44,881 bases of DNA from a virus (IMGVR_UViG_3300044611_002384:1-44881), one strand, 5' to 3'; shown: positions 28,554 through 37,888, counted from the stretch's first letter. A program made the numbers and translations. Notes: generated by a model from the sequence alone, not told the origin.

Positions 28554-29558
28554 TTAGAGAGCGCCGAGGATGACTCTGCGGTTGTCGAGAACAGCAAAGC
28601 CTTGCTCTGCCCAGCCGTAGAAGCCTGCTCTCTTCTGACGATGTAGTGTATCGTCTTCGAAGATTTGAACTTCTGAGCGAACTGGCATAATGAAGCTGTC
28701 TCTCTTGCGAAGATCAAGACCAACAACAAGCTCAGCCTTGCCACTTGGTAGTGTGCCATTGAGCACATTACTGTAGAATAGCTGATATTGCTGACCTTCG
28801 CCGAGTTCGTCGAGATCATGGAGGTTAATACCGAATACACGGTTAACCGAACCATCAGCAGCGAGATAGATCTCACGACGAGTAACTTCGTCGATCTGAT
28901 CGATGCCCCAACTGCGAATGTCTTCCATAGCCTCTGGTGAAACATAGAGGTCGGTTAGCATGCCACGGTTGTTGCTGGCACTGTTACCACCGCCGTTACG
29001 TCTCATAACTGTCTTCATCAAGCTTACTAGTCTCTTTGTAAAAAGACCAGTACTGGCATCGGTGTCATAAACAACGATGTTGCGATCAACGCCAGCAGCC
29101 AAAAGGGTGTGCCAGCCATCATCGTTCATCTTCTTGACGAATTGGGCTTCGAGAACTTCCATAGCACGACCAACAACGTCCCAACGGGCATCGCGGGCAT
29201 ACTTTAGAAGATAATCGATACTAGCGCCAATGTCATAGGTTGGAACCATGACGTAATCGCCTTCAACGTGACGCTGTGGAATATAACCATGGTTTGGGAT
29301 GGTATAGGCCACAAAGTCCTTTTCGGTGCCTGGGGCAACGAAGTCTAGTGGGAATTCAGGAGTAGCACCCTGCTGGAGCACGATTGGCTCATAGATGCCG
29401 TCTAGAATATCGCCACTCAAAACGCCTTGACGAAGAGGAAGCTCAAGTGCCTTAGCAAATTCTGCATTAGCGGCAAGAGCCTGCTCTTTCTGAACTGAGC
29501 CAGAGCGAACAAGAAGATCTGTTAACTCTGGTGTTGCTTCGAATCTTTTATTAGCCAT
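28554..29558 (-). CDS. Major capsid protein
   Basis: A 334-residue protein if it starts at ATG 29558 (MANKRFEATPELTDLL). A GGGAG site lies 6 bases upstream, better than the ATG at 29576 that also opens the frame. It has an extended N-terminal arm, a helical long spine region (DIGASIDYLLKYARDARWDV), a central MKTVMRRNGGGNSASN loop, and a C-terminal part with VGLDLRKRDSFIMPVRSEVQ and GFYGWAEQGFAVLDNRRVI. This is consistent with an HK97-type fold. It follows protease and decoration genes in the standard order and ends at a strong terminator, as expected for the most abundant protein. Confidence 0.85.
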   Translation of the reverse strand: MANKRFEATPELTDLLVRSGSVQKEQALAANAEFAKALELPLRQGVLSGDILDGIYEPIVLQQGATPEFPLDFVAPGTEKDFVAYTIPNHGYIPQRHVEGDYVMVPTYDIGASIDYLLKYARDARWDVVGRAMEVLEAQFVKKMNDDGWHTLLAAGVDRNIVVYDTDASTGLFTKRLVSLMKTVMRRNGGGNSASNNRGMLTDLYVSPEAMEDIRSWGIDQIDEVTRREIYLAADGSVNRVFGINLHDLDELGEGQQYQLFYSNVLNGTLPSGKAELVVGLDLRKRDSFIMPVRSEVQIFEDDTLHRQKRAGFYGWAEQGFAVLDNRRVILGAL

Positions 29559-29572
29559 ATTTTTCTCCCTTA

Positions 29573-30028
29573 TCATGTAATATTGATGTCTACTTTAACG
29601 TAACCGTCAGCATCTTTGCCGCTAAGAAAACGACCGACCTTAACGCTGTTTGTTGCAACTGTTGTAAGCTTACCAACATTGTCATAGTAAGCATCAGCAC
29701 CAGCAGCTGGGGTAACGCCAGTAGCAACCATGTTAGTTGTTACCTGTCCCTGACGGAGAAGTGTTACCTTGCTACCTAGCTGTACTTCGTCTTTGTGCCA
29801 ATTGATGTGCTGTCTTGTAAGATCAAGATTAACAACATCATTTAGTAAAAGACCAGCTGGCTTAGTGCCTGTGTTAGCAGTTGGATAAGCAACGACAGCA
29901 CCAGCATCATCCATGCTGACCCCATTGCCACTTGTTACGTGTACAACGATACCGCCTCTTTCAGCAACTGTGTTGCAGAAGAAGGAGATGTCTGTGTATG
30001 ACTCGATACGATCTGGTTTTAACGCCAT
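29573..30028 (-). CDS. Capsid decoration-type protein
   Basis: A 151-residue protein starting at ATG 30028 (MALKPDRIESYTD), with GGGAG 8 bases upstream; the start 6 bases further up is weaker. It is beta-rich, with many Val/Thr/Gly and a repeated (V/G)KVT-like texture (GSKVTLLRQGQVTT). Size, position just before the major capsid gene and composition match a decoration or head-stabilisation protein. The name is from position, not a diagnostic motif. Confidence 0.6.
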   Translation of the reverse strand: MALKPDRIESYTDISFFCNTVAERGGIVVHVTSGNGVSMDDAGAVVAYPTANTGTKPAGLLLNDVVNLDLTRQHINWHKDEVQLGSKVTLLRQGQVTTNMVATGVTPAAGADAYYDNVGKLTTVATNSVKVGRFLSGKDADGYVKVDINIT

Positions 30029-30030
30029 GT

Positions 30031-30657
30031 TCACTCTCCCTTATTAAGTTTTTTACCTAGTCTATTATAAACAAAATCAACTAAAGCTGCTCTTGTGCTT
30101 TCGATTTCTGTGGAGGCGTTACCACCAACACTTAGATCGATTTCTTGCTCAACTTCGACGTTCTCTAGTACAGAAGCATCTACTTCCTGGGAAGCTTCTT
30201 CTTTTTCTTCCTCTTTCTCTTCTACAACAGGCTTCTTCTCCTCTTTTGCTTTTTTAGCAGCTAGGAGGCTTGTCATAGCTTCGAACGAGGCATCGTCTAG
30301 AGAATCAAATTTTTCTACTGTGGCTTCGGCTACTTCGGCCTCGATGCCATTATCTACGAGAGCGGCCATTCTCTTCATCTTCTTTTCTTTCTTGACCATC
30401 TCTTCGTCCTTCTTCTTATAAGCAGCGATAACTTCTGATGCTGCTTCTAGTTCAGCCTTAAGATTGGCTACTTCTGCTTGGGCTGTTTCTAGAGCCGAAA
30501 TGGTCTCTCTGGCTTCAGCAAGTTGTGTTTCGAGTTCTGTTGTTTTTTCTTGTAGGCTTGTAACGGAAGCCTGTGCTTCTGAGCAGTCATTCATAGCTAC
30601 TACCTCTGTTTCAGTTGTGGTAACTTCGTTTGTGATAACTTCGGTCTGTTCACTCAT
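30031..30657 (-). CDS. Internal scaffold product, same frame
   Basis: Within the protease gene, ATG 30657 follows a strong AAAGGAG site, 6 bases upstream. Translation from it would give a 208-residue product beginning MSEQTEVITNEVTT, the coiled-coil scaffold without the protease. Nested protease/scaffold pairs are known in lambda (C and Nu3). Here the evidence is the internal ribosome site plus the domain boundary. Confidence 0.6.
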   Translation of the reverse strand: MSEQTEVITNEVTTTETEVVAMNDCSEAQASVTSLQEKTTELETQLAEARETISALETAQAEVANLKAELEAASEVIAAYKKKDEEMVKKEKKMKRMAALVDNGIEAEVAEATVEKFDSLDDASFEAMTSLLAAKKAKEEKKPVVEEKEEEKEEASQEVDASVLENVEVEQEIDLSVGGNASTEIESTRAALVDFVYNRLGKKLNKGE

Positions 30658-31500
30658 ATTCGTCTCCTTTAAATTAGCTTGATTAGAAAATACACCTATT
30701 GTTTCGGAAATCGTCTTTTTTTCTAAATTAATTATTTCAGAACTTTGGGACGGCTCTAGATTTTTCATATTATCTTTCGTAAAAATAACACTTTCTGGGT
30801 TTGCTGGTCTATTTACAAAACCTTTACCAGAGAATGTTATTTCTCGTAAAACTCTACCAATTTTATAATTTTCGTGCTCGCCGTCACCACCGTATGCTCT
30901 AAGATATTTAGTCAAATAGGAGGTATCTTCTCCTCTTGATAATACTCTAAATTCTCCGCTTGTCTTGTTTAGTAAGCCATAATCAAACCCCTTAAAATAA
31001 CATTCCATACTAACATACTTCTCGCCAGACTCTATTTCAGAAATCAGCTTATATGCTCTGTCTCTTAGTGCAGGGTCAGAAAAACCGGTATAGATCACAG
31101 AGCCTGTTAAAATATGGTATTTTTGTGGTAAATTTTCTGTTGGTGTGTTATTATCAATTAGGATACCATCATCGGTCATTGGCCAGTTTTCTGTTATATG
31201 TCCAATGATACTATGCTCATCGTGTTCTAGGTTTGTTGGTTTGTGGGATGGTGTGTTTCTTGCGATCCAAATTTCTTGAGCATCAAAAATATCGTCATTT
31301 TTGTTCCAAGATGATGTTACTAAAATTGATTGAACATAATAAAGGTCTTTATCTTCTAATGAGGCAATGGACTTCATTTCCTTCATTTTTTGTGAAAGAG
31401 AAGGGTCTGATGGTTGTGCAAGAGATGCGTAGGTTATTGAGGCTTGTGATTGGATTAGCTCGTCTATTCCATCAAGTTTTTCATGTTTAAATATTTGCAT
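30031..31500 (-). CDS. Prohead protease fused to scaffold
   Basis: A 489-residue protein with perfect GGAGG before ATG. Residues 1-270 are the protease. NLEHDEHSIIGHITENW (90-106) holds the catalytic-type His, and KYVSMECYFKGFDY (161-174) holds the Ser and neighbouring Glu, as in T4-gp21-like prohead proteases. Residues 300-410 form a coiled coil (ETQLAEARETISALETAQAE) typical of internal scaffolds, then a Lys/Glu-rich tail. A strong second start inside the gene would make the scaffold alone. It processes and shapes the procapsid, then degrades the scaffold. Confidence 0.8.
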   Translation of the reverse strand: MQIFKHEKLDGIDELIQSQASITYASLAQPSDPSLSQKMKEMKSIASLEDKDLYYVQSILVTSSWNKNDDIFDAQEIWIARNTPSHKPTNLEHDEHSIIGHITENWPMTDDGILIDNNTPTENLPQKYHILTGSVIYTGFSDPALRDRAYKLISEIESGEKYVSMECYFKGFDYGLLNKTSGEFRVLSRGEDTSYLTKYLRAYGGDGEHENYKIGRVLREITFSGKGFVNRPANPESVIFTKDNMKNLEPSQSSEIINLEKKTISETIGVFSNQANLKETNMSEQTEVITNEVTTTETEVVAMNDCSEAQASVTSLQEKTTELETQLAEARETISALETAQAEVANLKAELEAASEVIAAYKKKDEEMVKKEKKMKRMAALVDNGIEAEVAEATVEKFDSLDDASFEAMTSLLAAKKAKEEKKPVVEEKEEEKEEASQEVDASVLENVEVEQEIDLSVGGNASTEIESTRAALVDFVYNRLGKKLNKGE

Positions 31501-31514
31501 TATGCCTCCAAGTA

Positions 31515-33740
31515 TTATTTATGACCCGATAGATCAGAATACACCAGACTATAAAAATAGGCCTTCGTATGTTTTTGTTCTTCGGCGGTGAGTTGTTTTT
31601 TGAGATCTTTACTTGCTTCAATATTCCAGCTCTGGTATTCGGCAAATTTGGTCGATACATCAATACTATTGATAGTATTGAGCTTCGCCATTAGTATGTC
31701 TTCGTTAATAGCAACGAATGGCTCAAGCGAAAACAATATTTTTGTTTTAGTATTTTCTGCCTCAGAATATTCTGTGCTAGATAAACTTCTCATATTTTTC
31801 TTGTTATAGAAATCTAGTAAGACGGGATTAAGAATACTGGCTATTTTTTCTTGAGTGTCTAAAGCCCATAGCTGTAAAGACGCTCCTGTTCTTGGGCTAA
31901 AGTCTTTAGTTTTTCTTTTTTCTTTATCTTTTGTATTTTTGGGCCTACCTTGTCCTGGTTGTCCTGGGTTTGACTGCTGCTCTGGTAGTGCTGGAGTTTT
32001 CATATCCAGTAAGCTTTTTTCACCCTTCTTCTTTGGCTTAAGCTCTAGGTCTACTTGACTAGGAGTCGCAAGACCATTTTGTAGAGCAATCTTCTTAAGA
32101 CTTTCTTCTGTTTGTGGATCATGCCAAGGACCAGATTTCGGAACCATTCTTTCGTTCTCTCTGTCTTTGTTTTCTCTGTTGAGTCTGCTCTTTTCCATTT
32201 CTGGATCAAATCCAAACATCTTCTGTAGCATTTCATCACTAACAAGATTACGATCAGCTAGCTGTACTAGTAATGCCTTCTCCGCGTCTTCATTACTTAA
32301 ATCCATCTTGTCAAACTCTATTTTTGCTGGATACTTAAAACCCATGGCTTTTTGAACCATGGCAATTTCATGCTTCCAGAACGACATTAACACCTTACGA
32401 CCATACTCTAGTCTTTGTGTCAGGGTCTTTAACGAAATGAAATTATTAGTGGTTCCAGCGGCGCCATAAGTACCCGTTAGTGTTGGAGGAATACCTAGAC
32501 CAGCATAAATACTATTAAGATGTGGAGTATATTTACCTTCACCTAAAAATTGATGTACATTAGTGTTAGATTGTAGTAGTTCAATGTCTGGACCCCAAAC
32601 AATATCCATCGTGCCACCACCAACGTTATTCTGTAGAATATCTCCAAGCTTTGATGCTGCGGCTGCTGTCGGAGCAATTTTATGTTCTAAACTACCTAAT
32701 TTAAAAATACGAATATTATTGATTGCACCATCGAGAGCAGCAAGGTCTGCTAGCTTTAGCTTTTCAACAACATTAATATCATCAAGAATAGCATAAATCA
32801 TAGGATATGCCCAAACCTGCCAATCGTCTTTCTTATAGTGAAATACGAGAGTTTTGTCTGGATCTAAAACATAGCCTTTTTTAGTTTTTGCTGCCTCTAT
32901 AAGCTGAGGTGGAAGTTGATCAACTATTGCTTTTTCTTCTGGACCTTTGGGGCTATTTATCATTTTTCTAAGCATTGCTGGCATATTAATTGCATATGTT
33001 TTATTGCTTACAAATGAAGATAAAGAACCGCCCACCACATCTACATATGTAGGATCTATGAAAGTATACTTCCAAGGAATTTCTCTCTTCTCAACTTTAA
33101 TTTCCTCAGAATTTACTATCAGGTCAGGACTAGCAATCGATCTATATAGATTATCTGCTACCTTAACGCTGACTTTGGCTGTTTGTCTATTAATAACAAT
33201 ATTACCAGCTTTATAAAGATTATTAAGAAATCTTTCTGATCTGTCCTCACCCTTTACTTTCTCGAACCAGTTTCTATAAAATTTTTCTATTCTTTTATTT
33301 GGATGAACCAGCCTAATGCCTTGACAAGCAAAATCACCCATAAGATCAATAACGTTTTTTACTAGGCCAACTCGACTATAAACATCGTTAGCTGCCATAA
33401 AGATTTGTTTAATCTCTCTTGGCACTGCTTCGTCTGGTCGGAAAAAGTCGTAATCTGCTCTGGTTAGTCCTGGTCTTCCAGAAGTGTTGGGTAGAAGTCC
33501 AGAAAAGTCTCTGTATCTACTGTTATTTGCCTTTGCGTGTTGAAAACCACCAAACTCATCTAAAGATTTCGACGCTTCTGATAATGCAACTTTTTTGCCT
33601 TCTATATCACCGTCATTCCATGTAACATAGGCTTCTTGGTTAGCATTGGCCGCATTTTGTACGGCATCACTCTTTGGGTATTTTTTTGGCATAATAGTAT
33701 TAGATAGTATTGTAATATGTTTATATCTTATGATACACAC
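31515..33740 (-). CDS. Portal protein
   Basis: This is the first gene after the large terminase, in standard order. The 741-residue frame opens at a GTG 3 bases after the terminase stop; ATG 33692 (MPKKYPKSDAVQNAAN) is the other candidate, and neither has a convincing ribosome site. The helix-rich core has a portal-like region, QNNVGGGTMDIVWGPDIELL, then NSIYAGLGIPPTLTGTYGAA, and later FWKHEIAMVQKAMGFKYPAK. The C-terminal 150 residues after a Pro/Lys-rich linker are helical. The portal forms the dodecameric channel through which the terminase pumps DNA. Confidence 0.8.
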   Translation of the reverse strand: MCIIRYKHITILSNTIMPKKYPKSDAVQNAANANQEAYVTWNDGDIEGKKVALSEASKSLDEFGGFQHAKANNSRYRDFSGLLPNTSGRPGLTRADYDFFRPDEAVPREIKQIFMAANDVYSRVGLVKNVIDLMGDFACQGIRLVHPNKRIEKFYRNWFEKVKGEDRSERFLNNLYKAGNIVINRQTAKVSVKVADNLYRSIASPDLIVNSEEIKVEKREIPWKYTFIDPTYVDVVGGSLSSFVSNKTYAINMPAMLRKMINSPKGPEEKAIVDQLPPQLIEAAKTKKGYVLDPDKTLVFHYKKDDWQVWAYPMIYAILDDINVVEKLKLADLAALDGAINNIRIFKLGSLEHKIAPTAAAASKLGDILQNNVGGGTMDIVWGPDIELLQSNTNVHQFLGEGKYTPHLNSIYAGLGIPPTLTGTYGAAGTTNNFISLKTLTQRLEYGRKVLMSFWKHEIAMVQKAMGFKYPAKIEFDKMDLSNEDAEKALLVQLADRNLVSDEMLQKMFGFDPEMEKSRLNRENKDRENERMVPKSGPWHDPQTEESLKKIALQNGLATPSQVDLELKPKKKGEKSLLDMKTPALPEQQSNPGQPGQGRPKNTKDKEKRKTKDFSPRTGASLQLWALDTQEKIASILNPVLLDFYNKKNMRSLSSTEYSEAENTKTKILFSLEPFVAINEDILMAKLNTINSIDVSTKFAEYQSWNIEASKDLKKQLTAEEQKHTKAYFYSLVYSDLSGHK

Positions 33741-33742
33741 AT

Positions 33743-35776
33743 TTAGCGATAAATACCTTTATAAATATCGTTATTTGCGGATTCTCGGAACCAACTTGGC
33801 CCTTTATACATATCTCCCGAAGCAGAATTGGGAGACTGTCTTAGGTTGGACCCGATTATATCATAATTGACTGGCTGTAATTCTCTAAAAACTTTTCTAG
33901 CTAACATATTAGCTATTAGCAAAGCGCTATATCGGTCTTTTCTTAGTTTGCCCTTTTTTCCATTGGGTAGTTTAATATCGGGCGTATCCCACCTGTCTCG
34001 CGCATTGGGGCCTGTGCTAGTCTGTGTCATTACAATAGTTGTTAGTTCGTTTTTTAATTCTTCTATCTCTAAAATGCACTCACTCTCGGAGTCATATAGA
34101 TTTTCGAAGCTTGCCTCCAGAATGTCTTTATTTTCTTTATCTAGAGCTAATGCTAAACTGAGTTGGTCAAACCTTGGAAATAATAAAACCTTGTCTTCTA
34201 AGTCTTTACGCAATCCATGGTTAGATTGAGCTGTCCAGTCTGCTCTAGCGAACTGTATCATATGCAGAATGTGTAATCCTGATTGTGTGTCGCTATCTTT
34301 GGGTTTGTCTTCAACAATTGGCCACATTAGATGTTCCCCATCCTCTAGTTTGGAGGGGTCGTGTAGAGCTTCCTCTACAGCAACACCACCACCCTGTGCG
34401 TCTATTCCTATTGCGTTGGTTGGAAACACCTTCATTAAATTTCTAATTTTTCTTGCACAAAATCCATAGAAGTCATGCTCATTGACCAGACCTGTTTTTT
34501 GACGATCTTTAAAATTATTTCTATTGGTTGTCCAACAATAGACTATTCTAGAATGATCTTTATGTAGTTCTAAAACCACTATACTAAAATTATCTTTTTC
34601 TGAGGCTGGGTCGATACCATAAACATACTGCAAGTCGGGATTGCCTTTGGTAGAAACATCAAATAGCACCGGATTGCCATTTACCATAACTGGGTTAGCT
34701 TCGTTAGTAACACAGCTTTCTATAAGGCTTCGCTTAAAAAATCCGTCACTATCAGCAGTAAAACATGCTGCATATTCCATGTTATATATGCCACTATGGA
34801 TTGTTGCTTTGGCTCTGGAGATTTGTTTATCGTCCATGAAGCCCTTGGGAATAAGTTCGTATGGCATTCGTACTATAGAGTAGTCTTTCCAATTAAAGCT
34901 ATCCGGAACTTCACCCTTAAATATTTCTTCTAGTTTTCTTTGGTCTCCCTGGCTCTGAATAATATCCTTGTATCTTCTCCAATATTGGGCAAAATGCTTG
35001 AAGCTATAGTCTGCGGTTCCAGCTATGATAGCCTGATTGCCCTTTTTTATTTGTATTTCTTCTAGTTGCTGATTCCATAGACCTGCTTCTGTCATTGCTT
35101 TTTTCTTGGCTTCTTCTTTTACATTCTGTATTGGGTTGGCACTAACTGCCGCGAAGCCTGAAACTACGGTTTCGTAGATGTCTGGTGATATAGAAGCAAA
35201 TTCGTCCGCTATAATAATGTGTGCTCTAAGACCTCTAATTTTTGACCCGTCGCCCATTGGCACCGCTATTGTCCAGCTTTCGCCAAGTCTCATTGTGCAT
35301 CTATCAACGTCTCGCCTTGGCCCATCATCATTGCCATTAAAAATGCTTCGTAATATCGCACTGTTTCGCCAAATAGTTTCCATGTATTCGAATACTAGTT
35401 TGCTCTGACGAAAAGCCGCGCCGACAACAACGATTTTGGTGCCAGGATTAAGTATACATCTTAATGTACAATACAGAGCCATCAAGAACGACTTACCAAA
35501 ACCACGACTAGCAACAAACATAGGAAATGGGCGTGTCCAAAACTCTTCTAGTATAGCTATTTGTATAGGATGAAGCTCTATATCAAATAGTATTTTACAG
35601 GTAAATCCGAAGTTTCTAGGCTGCCTAAGAATACGCATTAGATGCAAATCAGGATTTTCTATATCCTCTTTGCTTCTGTGAATCATAAGATTCTGGTCTA
35701 TGGATAGGAGAGATAGATCTCCTAATTCTAGCCAAGCATCATCAAATGCTGTCTTTTGGTGGCGCGTGTTTTTCAT
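33743..35776 (-). CDS. terL: Large terminase subunit (TerL)
   Basis: A 677-residue packaging motor ATPase and nuclease. Walker A is ASRGFGKS (89-96), Walker B IIIADE (187-192). The C-terminal RNase-H-like nuclease has YGIDPASEKDNFSIVVLE with the first acidic residue, GIDAQGGGVAVEEALHD, and DRYSALLIANMLAR near the end. Length is typical. The start codon lies 35 bases inside the ERCC4-type nuclease gene upstream, and the stop is close to the portal start, which agrees with coupling. It cuts concatemeric DNA and drives it into the prohead through the portal. Confidence 0.93.
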   Translation of the reverse strand: MKNTRHQKTAFDDAWLELGDLSLLSIDQNLMIHRSKEDIENPDLHLMRILRQPRNFGFTCKILFDIELHPIQIAILEEFWTRPFPMFVASRGFGKSFLMALYCTLRCILNPGTKIVVVGAAFRQSKLVFEYMETIWRNSAILRSIFNGNDDGPRRDVDRCTMRLGESWTIAVPMGDGSKIRGLRAHIIIADEFASISPDIYETVVSGFAAVSANPIQNVKEEAKKKAMTEAGLWNQQLEEIQIKKGNQAIIAGTADYSFKHFAQYWRRYKDIIQSQGDQRKLEEIFKGEVPDSFNWKDYSIVRMPYELIPKGFMDDKQISRAKATIHSGIYNMEYAACFTADSDGFFKRSLIESCVTNEANPVMVNGNPVLFDVSTKGNPDLQYVYGIDPASEKDNFSIVVLELHKDHSRIVYCWTTNRNNFKDRQKTGLVNEHDFYGFCARKIRNLMKVFPTNAIGIDAQGGGVAVEEALHDPSKLEDGEHLMWPIVEDKPKDSDTQSGLHILHMIQFARADWTAQSNHGLRKDLEDKVLLFPRFDQLSLALALDKENKDILEASFENLYDSESECILEIEELKNELTTIVMTQTSTGPNARDRWDTPDIKLPNGKKGKLRKDRYSALLIANMLARKVFRELQPVNYDIIGSNLRQSPNSASGDMYKGPSWFRESANNDIYKGIYR

Positions 35777-36215
35777 ATACTCTTTTCATAATAGATACGG
35801 CCATTTTTTCTGCGTTCTCGGGTCCGCCGCAAAATAGTATATGTATGCCGTAGTTTAGTTGTATTAGGGTGATGTATTTTAAAATATAATTAGCAGAAAT
35901 CTTTAAATTGTCCCAAAGCTTCTTGGGAATATCCGAACCAACAGGAAAAGAGTAGATATCTTCTAGATCAAATTCAAAGAGCATAAATGGATATCTCATT
36001 TTACTCATGCGTTCAAGAACATCTTTGAATCTCTTCTCAGATATATTATTAGCTATTTCTGACACGCTTCTTTTTCGTTCTATGCAAAGAATATCTTCTA
36101 GGCCTTCTATACTATAGTCACCAGTATCGAGCTTCTTTTTGGCCGTGGCATGAAGCTCAAACTCCCACGGAAGTTGTTCTCTGGTGTCTATAATAACAGT
36201 AAAGTCATCAATCAT
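35742..36215 (-). CDS. ERCC4-type nuclease
   Basis: A 157-residue protein with the ERCC4/XPF nuclease signature: IIDTREQLPW near the start (D10, E13), LDTGDYSIEG (D33), and IERKRSVSE (E46-R47-K48). The usual ERKxxxD acidic residue is a Ser at the matching place. It overlaps the terminase start by 35 bases and the previous gene by an ATGA. XPF-type enzymes cut branched DNA, so it could resolve branches before packaging or act in recombination. The family call is firm; the role is inferred. Confidence 0.75.
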   Translation of the reverse strand: MIDDFTVIIDTREQLPWEFELHATAKKKLDTGDYSIEGLEDILCIERKRSVSEIANNISEKRFKDVLERMSKMRYPFMLFEFDLEDIYSFPVGSDIPKKLWDNLKISANYILKYITLIQLNYGIHILFCGGPENAEKMAVSIMKRVYEKHAPPKDSI

Positions 36216-36814
36216 TCTTTATCCAGATCTTCATCGTTTTCTGGTACTGGTTGATTAGCCAAAAGCTTGCGAGACTTCTTAATGGCTCTACCGACCATTA
36301 ACTTACCAATCATATCCACGAATGGTAAGCCTCTTCTGTTGGCCTCTTCTCTTAGCCATCCAACTACAGTATCAATATTCTGTTCGCACCAGTCGTTGCC
36401 TTGAGTATTCATCTCGATAGCATGCCGACGGCAAGAGCAACTATCGCTCATAACTATGCCAAGACTCTTGATCATTTTACTTAAAACCGTACCGGGACCA
36501 TTCGGGTCTTCTTCCATAGTTTTAGGAAACAATGCTCTTAAATATTTAGCTGGCTCAGAACCTAATAGTAGCTTTAGACCATCTTCGATCTGTTGCTGAG
36601 TCCAATCGCCAATCTGTTCGTATGTTTCGCCAGAAATTAATGTGATAATATTTGGAACACCTTCTATGCGAGCCTGGATCACCTTGTTGTGTGGAGTATC
36701 CATGTAGGTAACCTTAAGCTCAGAAAGAACAATATCTGCTGGCTGGGTTACTTTTCCGCTCTGGTCAGAATAAGGGGGTGGTGTGATAACAATCGGTGGA
36801 TCATATGTAATCAT
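36212..36814 (-). CDS. Unknown protein with Cys/His motif in the packaging operon
   Basis: A 200-residue protein with a distinctive segment, SCSCRRHAIEMNTQGNDWCE, then TVVGWLREEANRRGLPF. The spaced Cys and MN-G-WC pattern is seen in phage and planctomycete proteins, but I cannot assign a function. The N-terminus is Pro-rich, the C-terminus acidic. It is coupled by ATGA overlaps to the HNH gene before it and the ERCC4 gene after it, so it belongs to the packaging set. Confidence 0.5.
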   Translation of the reverse strand: MITYDPPIVITPPPYSDQSGKVTQPADIVLSELKVTYMDTPHNKVIQARIEGVPNIITLISGETYEQIGDWTQQQIEDGLKLLLGSEPAKYLRALFPKTMEEDPNGPGTVLSKMIKSLGIVMSDSCSCRRHAIEMNTQGNDWCEQNIDTVVGWLREEANRRGLPFVDMIGKLMVGRAIKKSRKLLANQPVPENDEDLDKE

Positions 36815-37080
36815 TTTTCTTTTCCTTTGTTTAAAATGAGTTTACTAAAAAACTGACTATAGCTATCCTCTAAACCTTTGATACCGTCATGGTGATATCT
36901 ACATAATGTTATACCGTTATTAAGATGAAACCTTAACCCCGGAAAATCCGACCACCTATAAATGTGGTGCGCATTTAGTTTTATATTAGCTGAGCACCCC
37001 GGCCATTGGCAAGTAAATTTGTCTCTTTTATAGACCGCTTTTCTCCACTTCTTATATTCTGGATCTTGGTAATTACGCAT
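36811..37080 (-). CDS. HNH endonuclease
   Basis: An 89-residue protein with a compact HNH fold: CQWPGC, then LNAHHIYRW and NGITLCRYHHDGI, giving the His-Asn-His core and zinc ligands. The ATG at 37080 overlaps the end of the previous gene; a GTG upstream also opens the frame but is less likely. HNH enzymes beside terminases help cleave DNA for packaging in HK97-type phages (established). That role fits here, since TerS-like and TerL genes flank it. A homing role is possible but less likely, given the tight coupling. Confidence 0.8.
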   Translation of the reverse strand: MRNYQDPEYKKWRKAVYKRDKFTCQWPGCSANIKLNAHHIYRWSDFPGLRFHLNNGITLCRYHHDGIKGLEDSYSQFFSKLILNKGKEK

Positions 37081-37888
37081 TATGTTTTTTAACAGACTCA
37101 CAGTTGAGGATGGGGCTGTCTACCATTCCGTCGGCAAAAGAATGGTATTCATATAGTTTGTTTTTGGCCTTGTCGGTTGCCATACTAAGAATTTCTAGTT
37201 CTCGTCCTTCTTTTTCTCTTATGTCTTCGTCTTCTAGCATACGAATTAATCCTACCCAGCTACTTTTACCATCTTCTATTCTTTTAATTCTTTGCTCTCT
37301 AGTTGCTTTAAGATCCTTGCTAATTTTTTGTTGCTCGTTTAGTAATTTGGTATATTCGTTAGTATAACTAGCTATACTATTGCGAGCAAAGTTAAGCTGG
37401 GTTTCGAGATTAGCTAATTTTGGAATATCTCTATCATCTTCTGGTCTTTCGTATTCTTTATCAACTAACTTTTGGAGCTTCTCGGTTTCGGTGATGTGTC
37501 GTTTGCGCTCTTTCATAGAGCGATTGATAAGAATATCTATGGTTATAAATTGTTTTATTTGAAGTTCTTCTGCTGGTAAAACGTCTTCCCTAAATTGTTT
37601 AACTAAATTAATCCATACGTCTTCAAAATACTTTAATTCGCCACTGTCCTCATCAAACTGACGCTCGATCTCTGTCCAGAAGTTTTTGCTTCGTAGCTTT
37701 CTTCTGAGTAGTTCGTGGTCATTCTTTTCTTCGGATGGTATATATAGTTTTTGCTCATCTATATATCTTTGAATAGGAGATGTGCTTCGATTAAGATGCT
37801 CAGCTATTTGCTCAACACTTAATGTTTGAATATTATCCTCTATAAATTTTTCCTCGTCCAGACCTAATTGTCCACGTTTTTTAGCCAT
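37073..37888 (-). CDS. Small terminase candidate (HTH plus coiled coil)
   Basis: A 271-residue protein. The N-terminal residues 12-45 form a helix-turn-helix (KFIEDNIQTLSVEQIAEHLN, then RSTSPIQRYIDEQKL). A long coiled coil follows (TEKLQKLVDKEYERPEDDR, QLNFARNSIASYTNEYTKLL). This DNA-binding plus oligomerisation layout is that of small terminase subunits. It lies four genes before TerL in one coupled operon. The start overlaps the sigma gene stop by 8 bases. The assignment rests on layout and position, not on a diagnostic sequence. Confidence 0.6.
   Translation of the reverse strand: MAKKRGQLGLDEEKFIEDNIQTLSVEQIAEHLNRSTSPIQRYIDEQKLYIPSEEKNDHELLRRKLRSKNFWTEIERQFDEDSGELKYFEDVWINLVKQFREDVLPAEELQIKQFITIDILINRSMKERKRHITETEKLQKLVDKEYERPEDDRDIPKLANLETQLNFARNSIASYTNEYTKLLNEQQKISKDLKATREQRIKRIEDGKSSWVGLIRMLEDEDIREKEGRELEILSMATDKAKNKLYEYHSFADGMVDSPILNCESVKKHNA

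Noticed and set aside
28481-28945. Minus-strand frame overlapping the capsid gene in another frame
   Set aside because: The capsid frame is far better supported; this frame runs into the terminator hairpin.
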